DNA of 64,000 nucleotides, taken from positions 1-64,000 of the forward strand of contig CAUYUJ010003914.1 in NCBI GenBank assembly GCA_963575745.1, in the 5' to 3' direction. Of this stretch, positions 1 to 11,034 are shown in pieces. Under the pieces are notes generated by a model, which was given only the letters and a program-made list of their open reading frames with translations, did not search any database and was not told where the DNA came from. Numbering within the stretch: position 1 is the first letter of the stretch; each line of letters starts with the position of its first letter. The translations under genes were made by a program, and so were the position numbers. Origin of the DNA: Prorocentrum cordatum (Eukaryota > Sar > Dinophyceae > Prorocentrales > Prorocentraceae).

Positions 1-1140
1 GATCGTGCAAGCTAAGAGGTAGGGGATATGTGGTGTTAGCCATGTGGTGAAACAGATATGGTGCAGTGTATGGGGTGCGAGCTGCCTGGTGCAAGCTAAG
101 GGTGCAAGCTGTACGGTGTAAGGAGGAGGATCGGAGGAGGAAGGGACGAGGAAGGAGGAAGATGGGCAGGGAGAGGATAGGAACGAAGGTGACTCTTGGG
201 GGCCTCCCGAAGTCTCTTGGGATCTCCTTAGGATCTCTTGTTGAGGTCCTTGGGAACCGCATCTTGGGTGGACCATTTTGGGGGGTCAGGTTCCGAGAGG
301 CAATTCAAGCTTCTGTTCTGAGACCTCTGTCAAGACATTCGTAGGGGCCTACTGGGCCATCCTGGAACTTCTTGCGCCGATTCTGGGCTCTCCGGGAAGC
401 CTTTTGGGCCTCCGTGGAGCGATCCTGGGGGCAGCTTGGGCCGTCGTGGGCGGTCTGAAGTCCAGACAGGTGAGACACAGTGCACCTACTCAAACGCCAA
501 AAGGAAAATCAACGATGTTTGATGATCGAGGCGCTAGTTGAAATGTTCATGGAACCCTGTCGGGGCGTCGTGGGGGCCTCTTGGCCCGTCTCGGAATCTT
601 TTTGAGTCGTCTTGGGAAGATCTTGGGCCCGCTCGGGGCTTTGCTTGGCCGTCCTGGAGCCAGCTGGGGCCATTTGGGCGCACTCTCGGGCCGTACTGGG
701 CAATGGGGGCCATCGAAAGCGACCAATACCATCAACACGCAGCGATGGCGGCGCATAACTGCTGAGCCTTCATTGGCGCGTAGCGTGAAACATCATGCGG
801 CCCGCTGGTAACCCCCTTTGTTGTTCACTTCGCTCTCAGGGGACCCCATCGTCTCTTTGTACTCCGCCTCCTCCTCCTCGTCCCATTCCCTCTCCTCCCT
901 TCTCATCTTGGGAAAGGGCCCAACCTGCGAGGTCTGGTACAAAGGATATCTTTGAGCGGTGCTTCTGAGTGTTTGCGCGCCTTGTCTCCGTCGTCGTCGC
1001 CGTCAACGGCTGCGTCGTGTTCGTAGGGACTGTTGCCCTTGTCGGGACTTATTTTCCTGATGCAGTCACAACCACTACCAACCCTTCATCGTCGTCGTCC
1101 TCCTATTCTCCCCACTCCTCCAGGTCCAACCTCCTTCCCC
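1..1140. other. Spacer with decayed G-rich minisatellite
   Basis: No convincing gene. From about 180 to 700 the plus strand repeats short phrases built around CTTGGG, GGGCC and TCCTGG at irregular 24-30 base spacing, which looks like a decayed minisatellite. Open frames here are on both strands, overlap one another and have biased composition, so I do not call them. Confidence 0.5.
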
Positions 1141-1149
1141 ATCCTACAC

Positions 1150-1405
1150 GTCGTCCCCTTCCTTATCATCCTCCTCCTCCTCCTGCTCCTGCTACCCCTC
1201 CTACCCGCCTTCCCCTCCTCCTCCCTCCTCCTTCCTCCTCCTCCCCTCCGCCTCCTCCTCCTCCCTCCACCGCCTCCCCCTCGACCCCCTCCCACCCCTA
1301 CTCCTCCGCCCCTCCTCCTCCTCCTCCTCCTCCTCCTCCTTCTCCCTCCTCCTCCTCCTCCTCCCCCTCACCCTCCTCCTCCTCCTCCTCCTCCTCTGTC
1401 TTCCC
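1150..1405. repeat. TCC/GGA microsatellite
   Basis: Pyrimidine-only plus strand built of TCC triplets with C-rich interruptions. The serine, proline and leucine open frames across it are by-products of the repeat. Confidence 0.9.
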
Positions 1406-1419
1406 CTTCCCCCCATATC

Positions 1420-1835
1420 TCAGAGTCCTCCTGCATGCTCGCGCTCTGCCCCCTGGTTCGCCGACAGGGGCCACGTCCGAGCGCATCTCCTACCCGCCGG
1501 GACGGCGTGCAGCCGCCGTGCTGCCCTTTTTTTCAGCGTGGACGCGCTGCCTCGGCGCCAACGCCGCGGCGAAGTAAGTGGGTGGCCGAGAGAGCACGGG
1601 GCGCACATCGCGCGCGCGGGGGGGGCGACCTGCCGCCCTCGCCTGCGCGCCGCGCGCCTGCCTCCCCCCCCCGGACGGAGAGCTGCGCTCCCCGCCGTGT
1701 GCGCAGCGCGTACGCTTCGCTCGCGGAGCAGCCGTCCGCGGCGAGACCGCGCGCGAGCGGGCGAGCTGTGTGCTGCCGCCTGGGCGCGGCACGCAGCCTG
1801 CGCTCGCGGACGCACGCGGCAGCTGTTCCTTCCTC
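1420..1835. other. GC-rich spacer block
   Basis: Very GC-rich and CpG-rich sequence between two TCC tracts. It is open on several frames of both strands because stop codons are rare at this composition. No domain or motif is recognisable. Confidence 0.4.
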
Positions 1836-2010
1836 TCCATCCTCTCTCCTCCTCTCTCCTCCTCTCTCCTCCTCCTCCTCCTCCTCCTCCTCCTCCTCCT
1901 CCTCCTCCTCCTCATCATCATCTGCCTCCTAATCGTCCTCCCAATTCTCCTCCTCCTCATCATCCTCCTCCTGCTCCATCCTCCCTCCTCTCCCTGCCCG
2001 CTCCTGCTCG
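1836..2010. repeat. TCC/GGA microsatellite
   Basis: Near-perfect TCC run from about 1868 to 1912, continuing as TCC/TCA/TCG variants to about 2010. Confidence 0.9.
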
Positions 2011-2520
2011 CTCCCCTGGAGCACCCCTCGCATGGTCAAAATGCCGCAGTCGCCCCAGCGCCAAGCAAAACGCTCGCCCGAAAGCGGCACTCCGCCTGGG
2101 CCTTTGGGGCGCGGCGCATAAGCTGAGGGGCCGCACGCGAGGGGGCGGAGCGTCGCTCCCGCACGAGCAGCGCACAACTCTCGCCTGGGCGTGGCGCGCC
2201 TTCTCCGTTCGCCCAGTCGTCGGGAGCAGGAGCGGTGCCGCACGCGAGCGGCGGACGTGCTGCCGCGCAGCAGGAGGGCCGCAGACGAGCGGTCGAGACG
2301 CCGCTCCCGCGCAGGCGCCAAGCCGATTCCGCTCGACAGCGGCGCTCACGCCCGGGCGCGGCGCACACTCTCTGGCCCGCGCGCGAGCGGGCGAAGTGGT
2401 CGCTCCCTCGCGCACGCGCCGCGCAGGGCTTCGCCGGAGGGCGGCGCTCCCGCTTCCGCAGAGACTTCGTAGGAGAGCGGCGCTCGAGCCCTGCCTGGAG
2501 GCCTCCCAGATGGGGCCGGA
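2011..2520. other. GC-rich spacer, no gene seen
   Basis: CpG-rich sequence, open in several frames on both strands without any recognisable domain. Confidence 0.4.
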
Positions 2521-2526
2521 AGATCA

Positions 2527-2650
2527 CGCCGCATCGGCAACGCATCGGCGACGTCGGCGATGCACTCTTGCGCCATCGGCGTGGCGAAAGTCGGGATCTG
2601 CATCGAGCCGCATCGGCGACGCATCGGCGATGCGGCGCGATCCTCCGACC
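2527..2650 (+). repeat. GCATCGGCGACG short tandem motif
   Basis: Several copies of GCATCGGCGACG-like dodecamers. The same motif returns at about 63260-63360 and in weaker form at about 25490-25560, in each case close to the CTTCTGAGAAGG repeat family or GC-rich spacer. Confidence 0.6.
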
Positions 2651-2696
2651 GCATCTGCTCGGACTCGTCTGGGATGACTGGAGCGCAGACTTCGCT

Positions 2697-2890
2697 CGGC
2701 GGCGAGCGAGGGGGGGAAGTGAGACGGGGCGAGCCTTCTCCGTAGGCTCGGGAGTCCCCAGGCCTCGTGAGGAGGCTTCTGAGCTCTCCCCGAAGGCACA
2801 ACAAACTTCTCAGAAGGCGCCAGGGCTTCTGAGAAGCCCCGCAGCCTCCCGAGAAGGCCTTCCGCTCCTCTCAAGTCGGGCGTGTCCCCC
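2697..2890 (+). repeat. CTTCTGAGAAGG repeat family, copy 1
   Basis: Opens with a GGCGAGCGAGGGGGG block, then has repeated palindromic CTTCTGAGAAG words. The same order is found at 25213-25400 and 60655-60860 in the same orientation, with looser versions near 3700-3850 and 6640-6810. The function is unknown. Confidence 0.65.
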
Positions 2891-2990
2891 GACAGGGGGA
2901 TCCTGGGCGAAAAGTGACAAACCACATAATATGCTCCCCACGTGGGAAAACACAGTCCAGACATCGCCCCAAGACTTTTTGCTTGACCAT

Positions 2991-3700
2991 CTTCGAAGCT
3001 TCCCCCTCTAGAGGGACAGGCCCGACTTACCACTTCTCCCTCCCCCCCCCCTCGCTCGCCGCCCCCACTCGCACCCCAGCGGCGCTCCGAGCCTCGCCGC
3101 AACGCGCACGCTCCGCCTCCGCCCGCCCCCGCTCGCAAATTCTTCCCGGCACGGCGCGCGCGGCGTGGCCCCGCAAGGGGGGTGCTCTCTCGCCGGGGCG
3201 CCGCGGGGAGGGGGAACGGCACCCCCTTGAGGGCTCGGAGCCCGCGAGGCCAAGGGCCCCCTGGGAGGGGGCACTCGGCTGCAGTGGCACGCGCGACGGA
3301 GCAAGGGGCCCGCGCGGTGCTCGCGCGCAGGAGCGCTCGCGTCGGGCCAGCGCGAGGGGCAGCGACAGAGGGGGGGGGGCGGAAGCGGGCGGGGAGCATC
3401 GACCGGGGCTCGGCGACACATCGCCGGCAGACCGGCGAGCGTTCCTGGGCGGGGTGGGCTATGGCGCCCCGAGGGGCGATCAGTGGGCGATTGAGAGGCG
3501 ATGCGCCCCAGAGCCTACCCCCCCCCCCATTATCCTTGCCTCGTTGCCCCTGAGGACGACTCGGGTTGGCCCCACGGGGCCATCAAGACAATGACGAAAC
3601 CCAGCCTGAGATCTGATGCGAGCTTCGGCTGCAACCGTTCCACGAAAACGGGAGCGTGAAAATTCAGGACGGGGCCGTCAAACGGCGTGGGCTCGCCCCG
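2991..3700. other. GC-rich spacer with one short dispersed motif
   Basis: AGGGACAGGCCCGACTTA at about 3013-3031 is repeated at about 62463-62480. The rest is GC-rich with no convincing gene. Confidence 0.4.
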
Positions 3701-3850
3701 AATGTGGCGGCGCGCGCGAGGGGGTGGAAGAAGGGAGGAGGCCTTCTTAGACGGAGGCCGCTTCTCAGAAGGCGCTGGCCTTACATCGATAGGTAAGGCC
3801 CGCGCCGTCTGAGAAGCAGAGGTGCTTTTAAGAAGTCCTCCCCCCGCCCC
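3700..3850 (+). repeat. CTTCTGAGAAGG repeat family, partial copy
   Basis: Contains GGAGGCCTTCTTAGACGG, CTTCTCAGAAGGC and CTGAGAAGC words like those of copy 1, without the full order. Confidence 0.45.
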
Positions 3851-4196
3851 CTCTGCGAGTGGCTGCCAGGCCCTGATTCCAGCCAACCCGAGTCTTGCGT
3901 TTCCCCGGCGCGCAGAGGTCGGCGAAGACTCGGCGCCGCGCGTGCGCGCAGAGAGCGCCCTCCGCTCGGCAGGTGGCGCCGCGCGCGCGTCCCGATGTCC
4001 AGGAGCGCCGGCGTGGATTCTGTGCTATGGCGAAGGAGGGTGGGAGCGGGCGAAGCCCTCCGACTCGTTCGAGCTTGCCAGCCACCCCTCACTCTCTCCT
4101 CGCTCTCTCCTTCTCCTCCGCCTCCTCTTCCTCACTGGAATCCTTCTCCTTGTCATCCAGTTCCAACATTCCCTCGGAACCATTATCTTGCTGCCC
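3851..4196. other. GC-rich spacer, no gene seen
   Basis: GC-rich sequence running into pyrimidine-rich sequence ahead of the TCC tract. Nothing else is recognisable. Confidence 0.4.
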
Positions 4197-4308
4197 CGCC
4201 TCCTCCTCCTCCTCCTCCCCCTCCTCCTCCTCCTCCTCCTCCTCCTCCTCCTCCTCCTCCTCCTCCTCCTCCTCTTTCTCCTCCTCCTCCTGCTGCTCCT
4301 CCATTCCT
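4197..4308. repeat. TCC/GGA microsatellite (composite repeat, left tract)
   Basis: Near-perfect TCC run. It is followed by a ~70-bp segment (about 4340-4405) that recurs after TCC tracts at about 11235-11300 and 12590-12660, so the tract belongs to a larger repeat unit. Confidence 0.9.
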
Positions 4309-4433
4309 TCTCCTTGTGATTAACTCCTCCCTGTCGCACTCCGAGGCCGGTCGGAAGGGCGTGCCAGACGTTTCGCCGGACACTTCCTTACCACTTACGA
4401 CCCTGAAGGTTAGAATATGCCAACAATTTCACA

Positions 4434-5030
4434 CATGGAGGGCGGGTCGCTTCCAAAAGGTGGCTCTCGCGTTAGCGCCGCGCACATTCGTTTTAAATCA
4501 TTGCAGGAATGTTGCGGATTGAGGGCGGGTGGCTTTCCAAATGTGACGAGTCGTACTCAAAATGTGGCACCCGCCTGAGCGCCGCGCACATTCTCTGAAA
4601 CGATTACAGAGCTTCACGGATTGAGGGCGGGTCGTTTTCAAAATGTGGCACCCACCTGAGCGCCGCGCACATTGTTCTGACAGATTACAAAGCTTCACGG
4701 ATTGATGGCAGGGTCGTTTTCAAAATGTGGCTCTCGCCTTAGCGCCGCGCGCATTCGTACTTATTGGAAAATTGCACAGGTTTCACGGATTGAGGGCGAG
4801 CCGTTTTCAAAATGTGGCTCTCGCCTCGGCGCCGCGCACACTCGTCTCAAACATTTGCAGGGGCTTCACGGATTCAAGGGGGCCGTGAAAAAAATGTGGC
4901 TCTCGCCTTGGCGCCGCGCACATGACTCTGAACATGGTCAAACATGTTGTGCGGATTGAGGGCGGGTCGTTGTCAAAATATGGTTCTCGCCGTAGCGCCG
5001 CGCACATTCGATTCAAACAATTGCAGCAGT
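4434..5030 (+). repeat. ~85-bp tandem repeat array A (7 units)
   Basis: GCGCCGCGCAC recurs at about 4475, 4579, 4660, 4742, 4829, 4911 and 4995, spaced 81-104 bp. Each unit also carries GGATTGAGGGCGGGTCG, TTTTCAAAATGTGGCTCTCG and GCAGAGCTTCACG-like phrases. Related arrays lie at 11893-12150 and 12660-13060, and inverted at about 23400-23690. Confidence 0.9.
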
Positions 5031-5160
5031 TACGTTGACTCGCGGTGCTGAAGTCCCAGGAGTGGTGTTCTGGCACCATTCAGGACCGACAAGACGCAAC
5101 AGTCAGGTTGACTCGTGGCGTTGAAGTCCTGAGAATGGTGTTTTGGCACGCTCCATGACT
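5031..5160 (+). repeat. ~73-bp tandem repeat (composite repeat)
   Basis: GTTGACTCG at about 5034 and 5107 opens two ~73-bp units with GGCGTTGAAGTCC and TGGTGTT phrases. The same units follow array B (12150-12320), recur at 13330-13470, and are inverted at about 23210-23270. Confidence 0.8.
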
Positions 5161-5279
5161 TTCACACGGTTGTCCTCCAACGGGACACTTCCCAATGTGG
5201 AAGTGAATCATTGTATGAAGCCTATGAAGAGGGAGCTTGGAGGGAGGGTATATCAACCGTTGGTGAGTCTTGTGTGTTG

Positions 5280-5372
5280 CACTTGTCCTTCTCCTCCTCC
5301 TGCTCCTCATTCTCTTCCTCCTCCTCCTCCTCCTCCTCCTCCTCCTCCTCCTCCTACTCCTCTTCCTCCTCC
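5280..5372. repeat. TCC/GGA microsatellite (composite repeat, right tract)
   Basis: TCC run that closes the composite repeat: ~85-bp array, ~73-bp units, a ~100-bp linking segment, then TCC. Confidence 0.9.
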
Positions 5373-5652
5373 TCACCCTGATCCTAACCCATTCCCGCTC
5401 GTGCCACTTCCCATGCACATCGATGCCTCTGCACGCCCGGCCGAGCTGGCGGACCACTGGCCTAGCTGGTCCACCCTCGTCGACTGCCAGGCCAGCCGTG
5501 TCCCCGAGGAAGAGAGATCGAAGGGAAAGGACTACTCATGAATATGCGCCGATCCTCCCCAGGCTCGTTCTGGGCCAAGGAGCGGTGCATACGCCCTCAC
5601 GGCTAGGCCAGGGAAGCCTACCCAGACCCCCGACGCTACGATTTTTCCATAA

Positions 5653-5726
5653 GCTCGACCCACTCCCTGGGACTGGACTTTGATCCCGAGCTCGACCCAC
5701 TCCCTGGGACTGGACTTTGATCCCGA
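5653..5726 (+). repeat. 37-bp perfect tandem duplication
   Basis: A 37-bp unit beginning GCTCGACCCACTCCCTGG occurs twice head to tail (5653-5689 and 5690-5726) without a mismatch. Confidence 0.9.
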
Positions 5727-5875
5727 GCTGTATCTTGACCCTCCCGAGGCCGGTCGAACGGCCAGTGCCGAAAACAGCGAAGACCTCCCGCCGTGAGGTT
5801 GGCTCATGACTCGTGTGGCACCGGGACTGGCGTGGCCCAGACCGATGCCTGTGCACAGCCCCTGCCGCCCGAAGA

Positions 5876-6042
5876 TAGGGCGACGAGATCTATGCATATC
5901 CACTGCTCCTGGCCAGGCCCATCCTGGGCCCAGGAGCGGTGTATATGCCTCCCTGGCCAAGCCAGGAGGGCGTATACACAGCTCTTGGGCCCAGGATTGG
6001 CCTGGCCGGGAGCAGTGGATATGTATAGACATCGTCGCCCTA
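5876..6042. mobile_element. Foldback element with 6-bp TSD
   Basis: Two ~82-bp arms (5876-5957 and 5961-6042) are near-complete inverted repeats around a 3-bp centre. The arms begin TAGGGCGACGA and carry ATATCCACTGCTCC. CGAAGA stands directly outside both ends (5870-5875 and 6043-6048) as a perfect direct repeat, as expected for a target-site duplication. There is no coding capacity, so it would be non-autonomous. Partial relatives of the arm occur just upstream at about 5550-5620. Confidence 0.85.
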
Positions 6043-6288
6043 CGAAGAGAGAGAGAGAGAGGAGCACCCGCGGGAGCGAGCGGGGCCTGCTCCGGGGCCT
6101 TGCGCCGCGGCGGGACCGCTGCCAGGCCGAGGTCCTTCGCCGAGAGGCCGGCGCGCCGAAGGTCGCGCGCGCGCGCTGCGGTGCGCGAGGCGCATCGGGG
6201 CGGATCGGAGGCGCTTCGAGGCAGCCGCAGGCGAACCCGATGCCCCTGCAGGTCAGATTTCTGCAAAGGCTGGCGGGTGGTCAAGCAG

Positions 6289-6460
6289 TCGGGGATGGAC
6301 AGACCCCCCTTTAGTGAAACGTGGTTTAGTGAAAACGACCTGAAGCCCAAACCTGGCGGGCGCAAGCCTGGAAAATAACGGCCACGGCGCCCTCTCGAGA
6401 ACCGAAAACGGACAATTCACTAATCGACGTGTCACTGTTGGGGGTTCTGTCCACCCCCGA
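6289..6460. mobile_element. 172-bp MITE, copy 1
   Basis: Near-identical to 27806-27977 over its whole length. Its termini are imperfect inverted repeats: the left begins TCGGGGATGGACAGA and the right, read inverted, TCGGGGGTGGACAGA. The 5-bp AGCAG flanks both sides (6284-6288 and 6461-6465). Non-coding and non-autonomous. The short frames through it on the two copies look alike only because the DNA is alike. Confidence 0.92.
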
Positions 6461-6535
6461 AGCAGGGGAACCCCAGCGGGGGTGTCCGGTACCCCAACGT
6501 CGAGTGGACCCGCGGGTGGGGGGTTCGCAAGCGGC
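6461..6535 (+). repeat. Dispersed ~70-bp repeat next to the MITE
   Basis: AGCAGGGGAACCCCAGCG... to ...GGGTTCGC closely matches about 24838-24915, with shared TACCCCAACGTCGAGTGGAC-like wording. The element is unknown. Confidence 0.6.
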
Positions 6536-6639
6536 CGCAGAGCTCTGCCTCTAACAGCCCCAACCTGCCGGGTGGGGAGAACGGATCTGGGCTTGGGGTG
6601 AGGGGCGACAGAGCCAGCCAAAGAAGCGGCCGTGGGCTG

Positions 6640-6810
6640 GGGTGGCGCTCGAGAAGTGGCAGCGGTTCCAATGGAGGGGGGGGGGGGCGAAGGGGGCGGT
6701 CTTCTCGGCAGGGCCGGGGGGCCTCTTGAGAAGGCTCGGAGGCTTGCCAGCTGCGGTTTCGGAGAGGCCAGGAGGGCTTCTGAGCAGCTCTCCTGGCTAC
6801 CGCGTGGAAG
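6640..6810 (+). repeat. CTTCTGAGAAGG repeat family, diverged copy
   Basis: G-run followed by GGTCTTCTCGGC, CTCTTGAGAAGG and GGGCTTCTGAGCAG words in the order seen in the better-kept copies. Confidence 0.45.
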
Positions 6811-8499
6811 CTTGCCCTCCCTCCCCCCGTCTCCGCCGACCCCACGAGGGGAACGTCGGGGGGCGGGCTGAATAGGGGGGAGGGGGGCGCATCGACCAAG
6901 AAATGGCGACACGCATCTCGCCACGACATGCGCCGAGCTGGAATCCGGACGCCTCGGCGACGGGCCCCGGGCCGCGAGACCGTGCGCTCCAGGGCGGGGC
7001 GGACCATCGGGCCCCTGTTGGCGACGATCGGTGCGCCGCCCACCGGGAGACCACCTCCCCGTGGCCAAAGCCCCGGTCGGAGAGGAGGGGGTGGGAGTCA
7101 GCGCCCCTCTACCGGGGACTCCACCAACGGGTACTTTGGACAGTGGCCCGGCGAACCCGATCCTCCCCGATGTGGGCAACGCTGCCATGCCAGAAAGAGG
7201 CGCTGAAGCGGCAACTTGCGGCAAGGTTCCAAAGTATCCATTAGTGAGTACCCGCTACGGTGCCGCTGAGGGAGAGGAGAGAAGGACAAGCTAGGTGCGC
7301 TCGCGCCATACATACCATCCTATCCCCACCTCCAAATCCCTTACCACTGCGCTGATCTGTTACTACATCTGCGGACGCATATCATAGCCGACATGGAGCT
7401 CTAAAGAAGACCCCTGATCATGTTATGCGCAATCGAAAAAAGGAAAGCTGCGTACATATGAGGAGGAAGAGAAGGAGGATCATGAGGAGGAGTTGGCGGG
7501 TGAGAAAGAGGACGAGCAGGAGAGACCCACGGAGGACGAGGAAGCACAAGGACGATGACGAATAGCAGCATCAGGAACTGGAGTGGAAGGAGGGGGAAGA
7601 GCAGGATGACCAGGGGAAGGCGGAGGAGGGGAAATGAGGGTGCGACAACGATGAAAAAGGACTCGGATCCAACAAAGTGGCCCACGTTGGGGCGGGATCG
7701 CCATCCTCAACGACGGGAGCAAAGCGCCGATCCGGGACAGAGGGAAGGGAGCTCGCCACGGGGACCCACCCCTCCCGCAGCCCTGGAGGTCGGAAATGGC
7801 GCCTCCTTGCCTCCTGGGCGCCGCTCGCCAAGAGGTACCCCCCTGCCCCCGTGGCCCTGGCCCGAGGATCCCGGGCGCTCCTCGCCGGGGGGGCCCGCCC
7901 GCCCCAGGCGGCCTCGACCTGGCCTCTCCCCGCGGCACTCCCGGAAGAGAGGCAGCTGCCCCCCTGGCAGTGTGTCCGGCAACGCGTGGCACGCGCCAGC
8001 CCGAGACCTGTCGGGATGCAGCCAGCTGTTTCCCTCCGACTCTGGGCGGCAGCGTGGGGCCACACGGTTCGAAACACACAGTGTTCACATGTGCCGTGGC
8101 CGCCGGCCTGGGACCGATACGCTGTGGAGCAACACAGGGGTGACACGTGTCACCCCGAAAGCAGTGGGAATTAACAATCTCACCTTTCCTGGGCGTCAGC
8201 ACAGGATCACACGGCGTAAAACGACACAAGGCTGACCCATGCCACCATGGTCCGTAGCAGAGCGAGTACAAATAGTTTGGCGGTGGCCTGCGAGAGGGGG
8301 GGGCGAGCAACACAGCTGAAATGGTTGACCGGTCAGCAACAAGCATTCACTACTGATTCAAGGAAACAGAGCCTGCTCATGGACCGCCCATGGCTTACCC
8401 GTGGCCTGCTCCTTGCGGCCCTATGGCCTGCCAATGATTTGCCTACGGCCTTCCCATGGCCTGCTGATGCAGTACCCATGGCCTACACCTGGCCCCAGC
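6811..8499. other. Spacer, no gene recognised
   Basis: GC-rich sequence with open frames on both strands and no domain. At 7450-7660 the plus strand becomes purine-rich. CTCCTGGGCGCCGCTCGCCA at about 7810 is an outlying copy of the repeat phrase found at 8517-8725. Confidence 0.4.
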
Positions 8500-8725
8500 C
8501 CGAAGACGGCGTTCCTTGACTCCTGGGTGCCGCTGGCCGCGGACCCACCCGCCCCCACGGCCCCAGCCTGGAGATGGCGACCCTTGCTTCCTGGGTGCCG
8601 CTGGCCACGGGGCCCGCGAGACGGCGATTCCTGGGCGCCGCTCGCCACAGGGACCCCCCTGCCTGCCCACGGGAGCCCAGCCAGAAGAGGGCGTCACTTG
8701 TTTCGTGGGCGCCGCTCACCATCAG
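8500..8725 (+). repeat. ~65-bp degenerate tandem repeat
   Basis: CTGGGTGCCGCTGGCCACGG-type phrases recur at about 8521, 8599, 8630 and 8706. Confidence 0.55.
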
Positions 8726-10670
8726 GACCCAACCCTTCGGCATATCACAGGGCAGGCGATTCTTGATGTCTGGCCCGTGGATCACTCGTGATCCTGATAT
8801 TGGCTTGAGACGAGGGGGGGTGAACGCTACAGCAATTCGGGCAATATGTTTGAGGGTTGAACATGGTGCCACAGAACTCCTGACATCAACCCTGCGACGA
8901 TGCAGCCGCCAAATCTCGGAGCCCACGGCCCCAATTCTGCCAGAATCGTCCCTCCCATCGCTTTCCCGCGCGATGCTGCACAGGCAGCAGCAGAGGACCT
9001 GTGGTAGGGTTATTTGGAGGATTGGAGGCTGCACGCGCTGAGCGGGAGAAGGCTGCATCCACAACGTGCTGCAATGATTCGAATCAGCTTGCCGAGGCGC
9101 CGAGAAAAGCCAGTGCTGTCGAAGTTCGGTTGGGCTTCCATCGGCAGCGGAAATATCTGCTGGTATATGGCATATCCATTGTCTGATCTTCCGGGTTGAT
9201 GTTCAGGGGCTCCTCTGGCCTCCGTTTCCTTGAACTGGCAGAGATCCATTCTCGAAGGCATGCAGGCAGCTGGCTTGCAACCTACAGCGCGGAGCCATCC
9301 TTATGCTACCATGCCCCATGTGTCACGCTGTGGTTCGTCGCTGCGGCATTCCCAACCGACGACCCCCGACCTGGCGGTCCCCTGCCAAACGCGGGCGCCC
9401 TCCAAGACGCCGCGCCGCTCGTGCTGCTCAGCAGAGTGTGCACGCAGGCTGCGTGGATCCCAGTGCCCATGTTTTTCTTTGCTTCCCTCCCTGGCCTTCA
9501 TCTGTTTCCCCGCCCAAGCGCTACACACCCACACGCAGGTTGCGCGGCTTAGGCCCGCCACGTCCGCCAGAGCGGTCCCTGACGGCAGCTGGGGCGAAGG
9601 CCCGCGCCAGTGCGCATGCACGCTGCGTGGTCTCGTTCAGCATGGTGTCGAGCAGGGGCAAACTGATTGACCCAAACAGGAACCCAAACCCTTTGGGAGG
9701 GGATCCAAGTTAGGAGGGCCAGGAACATTAGGGACAGGGGGTCTTTTCTGCAGGCGTATCGAACCAAACCGCCCAGAACTATGATCTCTAATGCGAGGAC
9801 GAGGGCCTCAATGTGGCTGCGCCGTCACCGTGTTATTCGGACTAGGGTTTCTTCTATCCTCGGTGGCAAACGTTGGGCCTGGGGGCGCGCAAACGGGGCG
9901 CGCACCTGGGGCGCCGTGGCGCGGCCCACCACAGCGGCGAGGAAGATGCAGCGGTAGGTCGGGCAGCTCCTCCTGCACGCGGAGATTGTATGACATACTT
10001 TTTTCTTGTTGCAGCATCAAAACATGATCTTAAACTGATTCAACATGGTCGCGGGGACTCGTCCCCAAACGATCTCCTAACTACTATTGAACATTCCTCC
10101 TCGGGAGGGACGTGCCCGATTCCAAGGTAGTGGTTTGTGTCCGAGGCGGCAGAGGAGAACACGAGGAGTGGGGCGGGGAGTTGCCAAGCCAGAAATGGAT
10201 ACAAGAAGAGACCGGGTACAATGCCCAACCAACAGCGCGGGCTGTCCGAAAATAACAACGGTCGCTGCTGGGCAAACAACCTCTTGACCTTAGGCGGACA
10301 CCGCCCGCGGCGAAGCCGACCGCGCATCCGGTTCAAAATGGAGTCAAAATTTTGCTGACCCGGATCAATCCACAACCGGGCCAGTCGGGCTTTGCAAGAT
10401 CCTGCACGCAGGCCCGGGTCAATGCACCCCTGGCTCCGCAGGATCCTGCAAGATCCGCCTGCATTGACCCCCGCCTCCTGGGCCCAAATGCACAAGGTCT
10501 GTGGTCGGTCTTCGCGCCCGCTGCTTCCGTACCCATGCCGCCCCCCCGACGGGAGGACGCGGAGGGTCGGCGGCGGTGGCCGCGCGGGCCCGCGGGGCAG
10601 CCCCTCCCGGGCGCGGCCTCGAAGGTCTTCACCTCCCTCTCGAAGCGGCCAAGGACCGCGTCCTGGCGCA
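8726..10670. other. Spacer, no gene recognised
   Basis: Mixed-composition sequence. Short frames on both strands give no coherent protein. CTTTTTTCTTGTTGCAG at about 10001 resembles a 3' splice site, but I cannot pair it with coding sequence. Confidence 0.4.
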
Positions 10671-10679
10671 TCTTGGGTG

Positions 10680-10885
10680 TGATCTGGTCCTCCTCCTCCC
10701 CTCTCCTCCCCCGTCTCATCCCCCCTCCTCCCCCTCCTTCTTGTCCTCCTTATCCTCCTTCCTGTTTCCTTCTGACATCGTCCTGGTTCCTCCTTCCTAG
10801 TGCCTCCTTCCTCCTCCCCCTCCTCCCCCTCCTCCCCCTCCTCCTCCTCCTCCTCCCCTCCTCCTCCTCCTCCTCCTCGACTGTG
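10680..10885. repeat. TCC/GGA microsatellite
   Basis: Pyrimidine plus strand; best-kept TCC from about 10800 to 10880. Confidence 0.85.
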
Positions 10886-11034
10886 GACTCTGATGACATC
10901 GGGGTTCGGTGACGCACGCTGCCATACCCCCCCGCCACACAGCTGGAGTTCGCTATTTGGGTGGGGTGGGGTGGGGGGGGGCGGATCAAAGTACGTAGCT
11001 GTAGCAAGCAGTGCTTCAAGCGAACAGGGAAGGG

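Noticed and set aside
1420-2677. Several long overlapping open frames on both strands
   Set aside because: GC-rich sequence with few stops; the frames shadow each other and no domain or consistent codon pattern is seen.
4434-5030. Regularly spaced ~85-bp repeats as a CRISPR array
   Set aside because: Whole units repeat, not short repeats with unique spacers, and the genome is eukaryotic.
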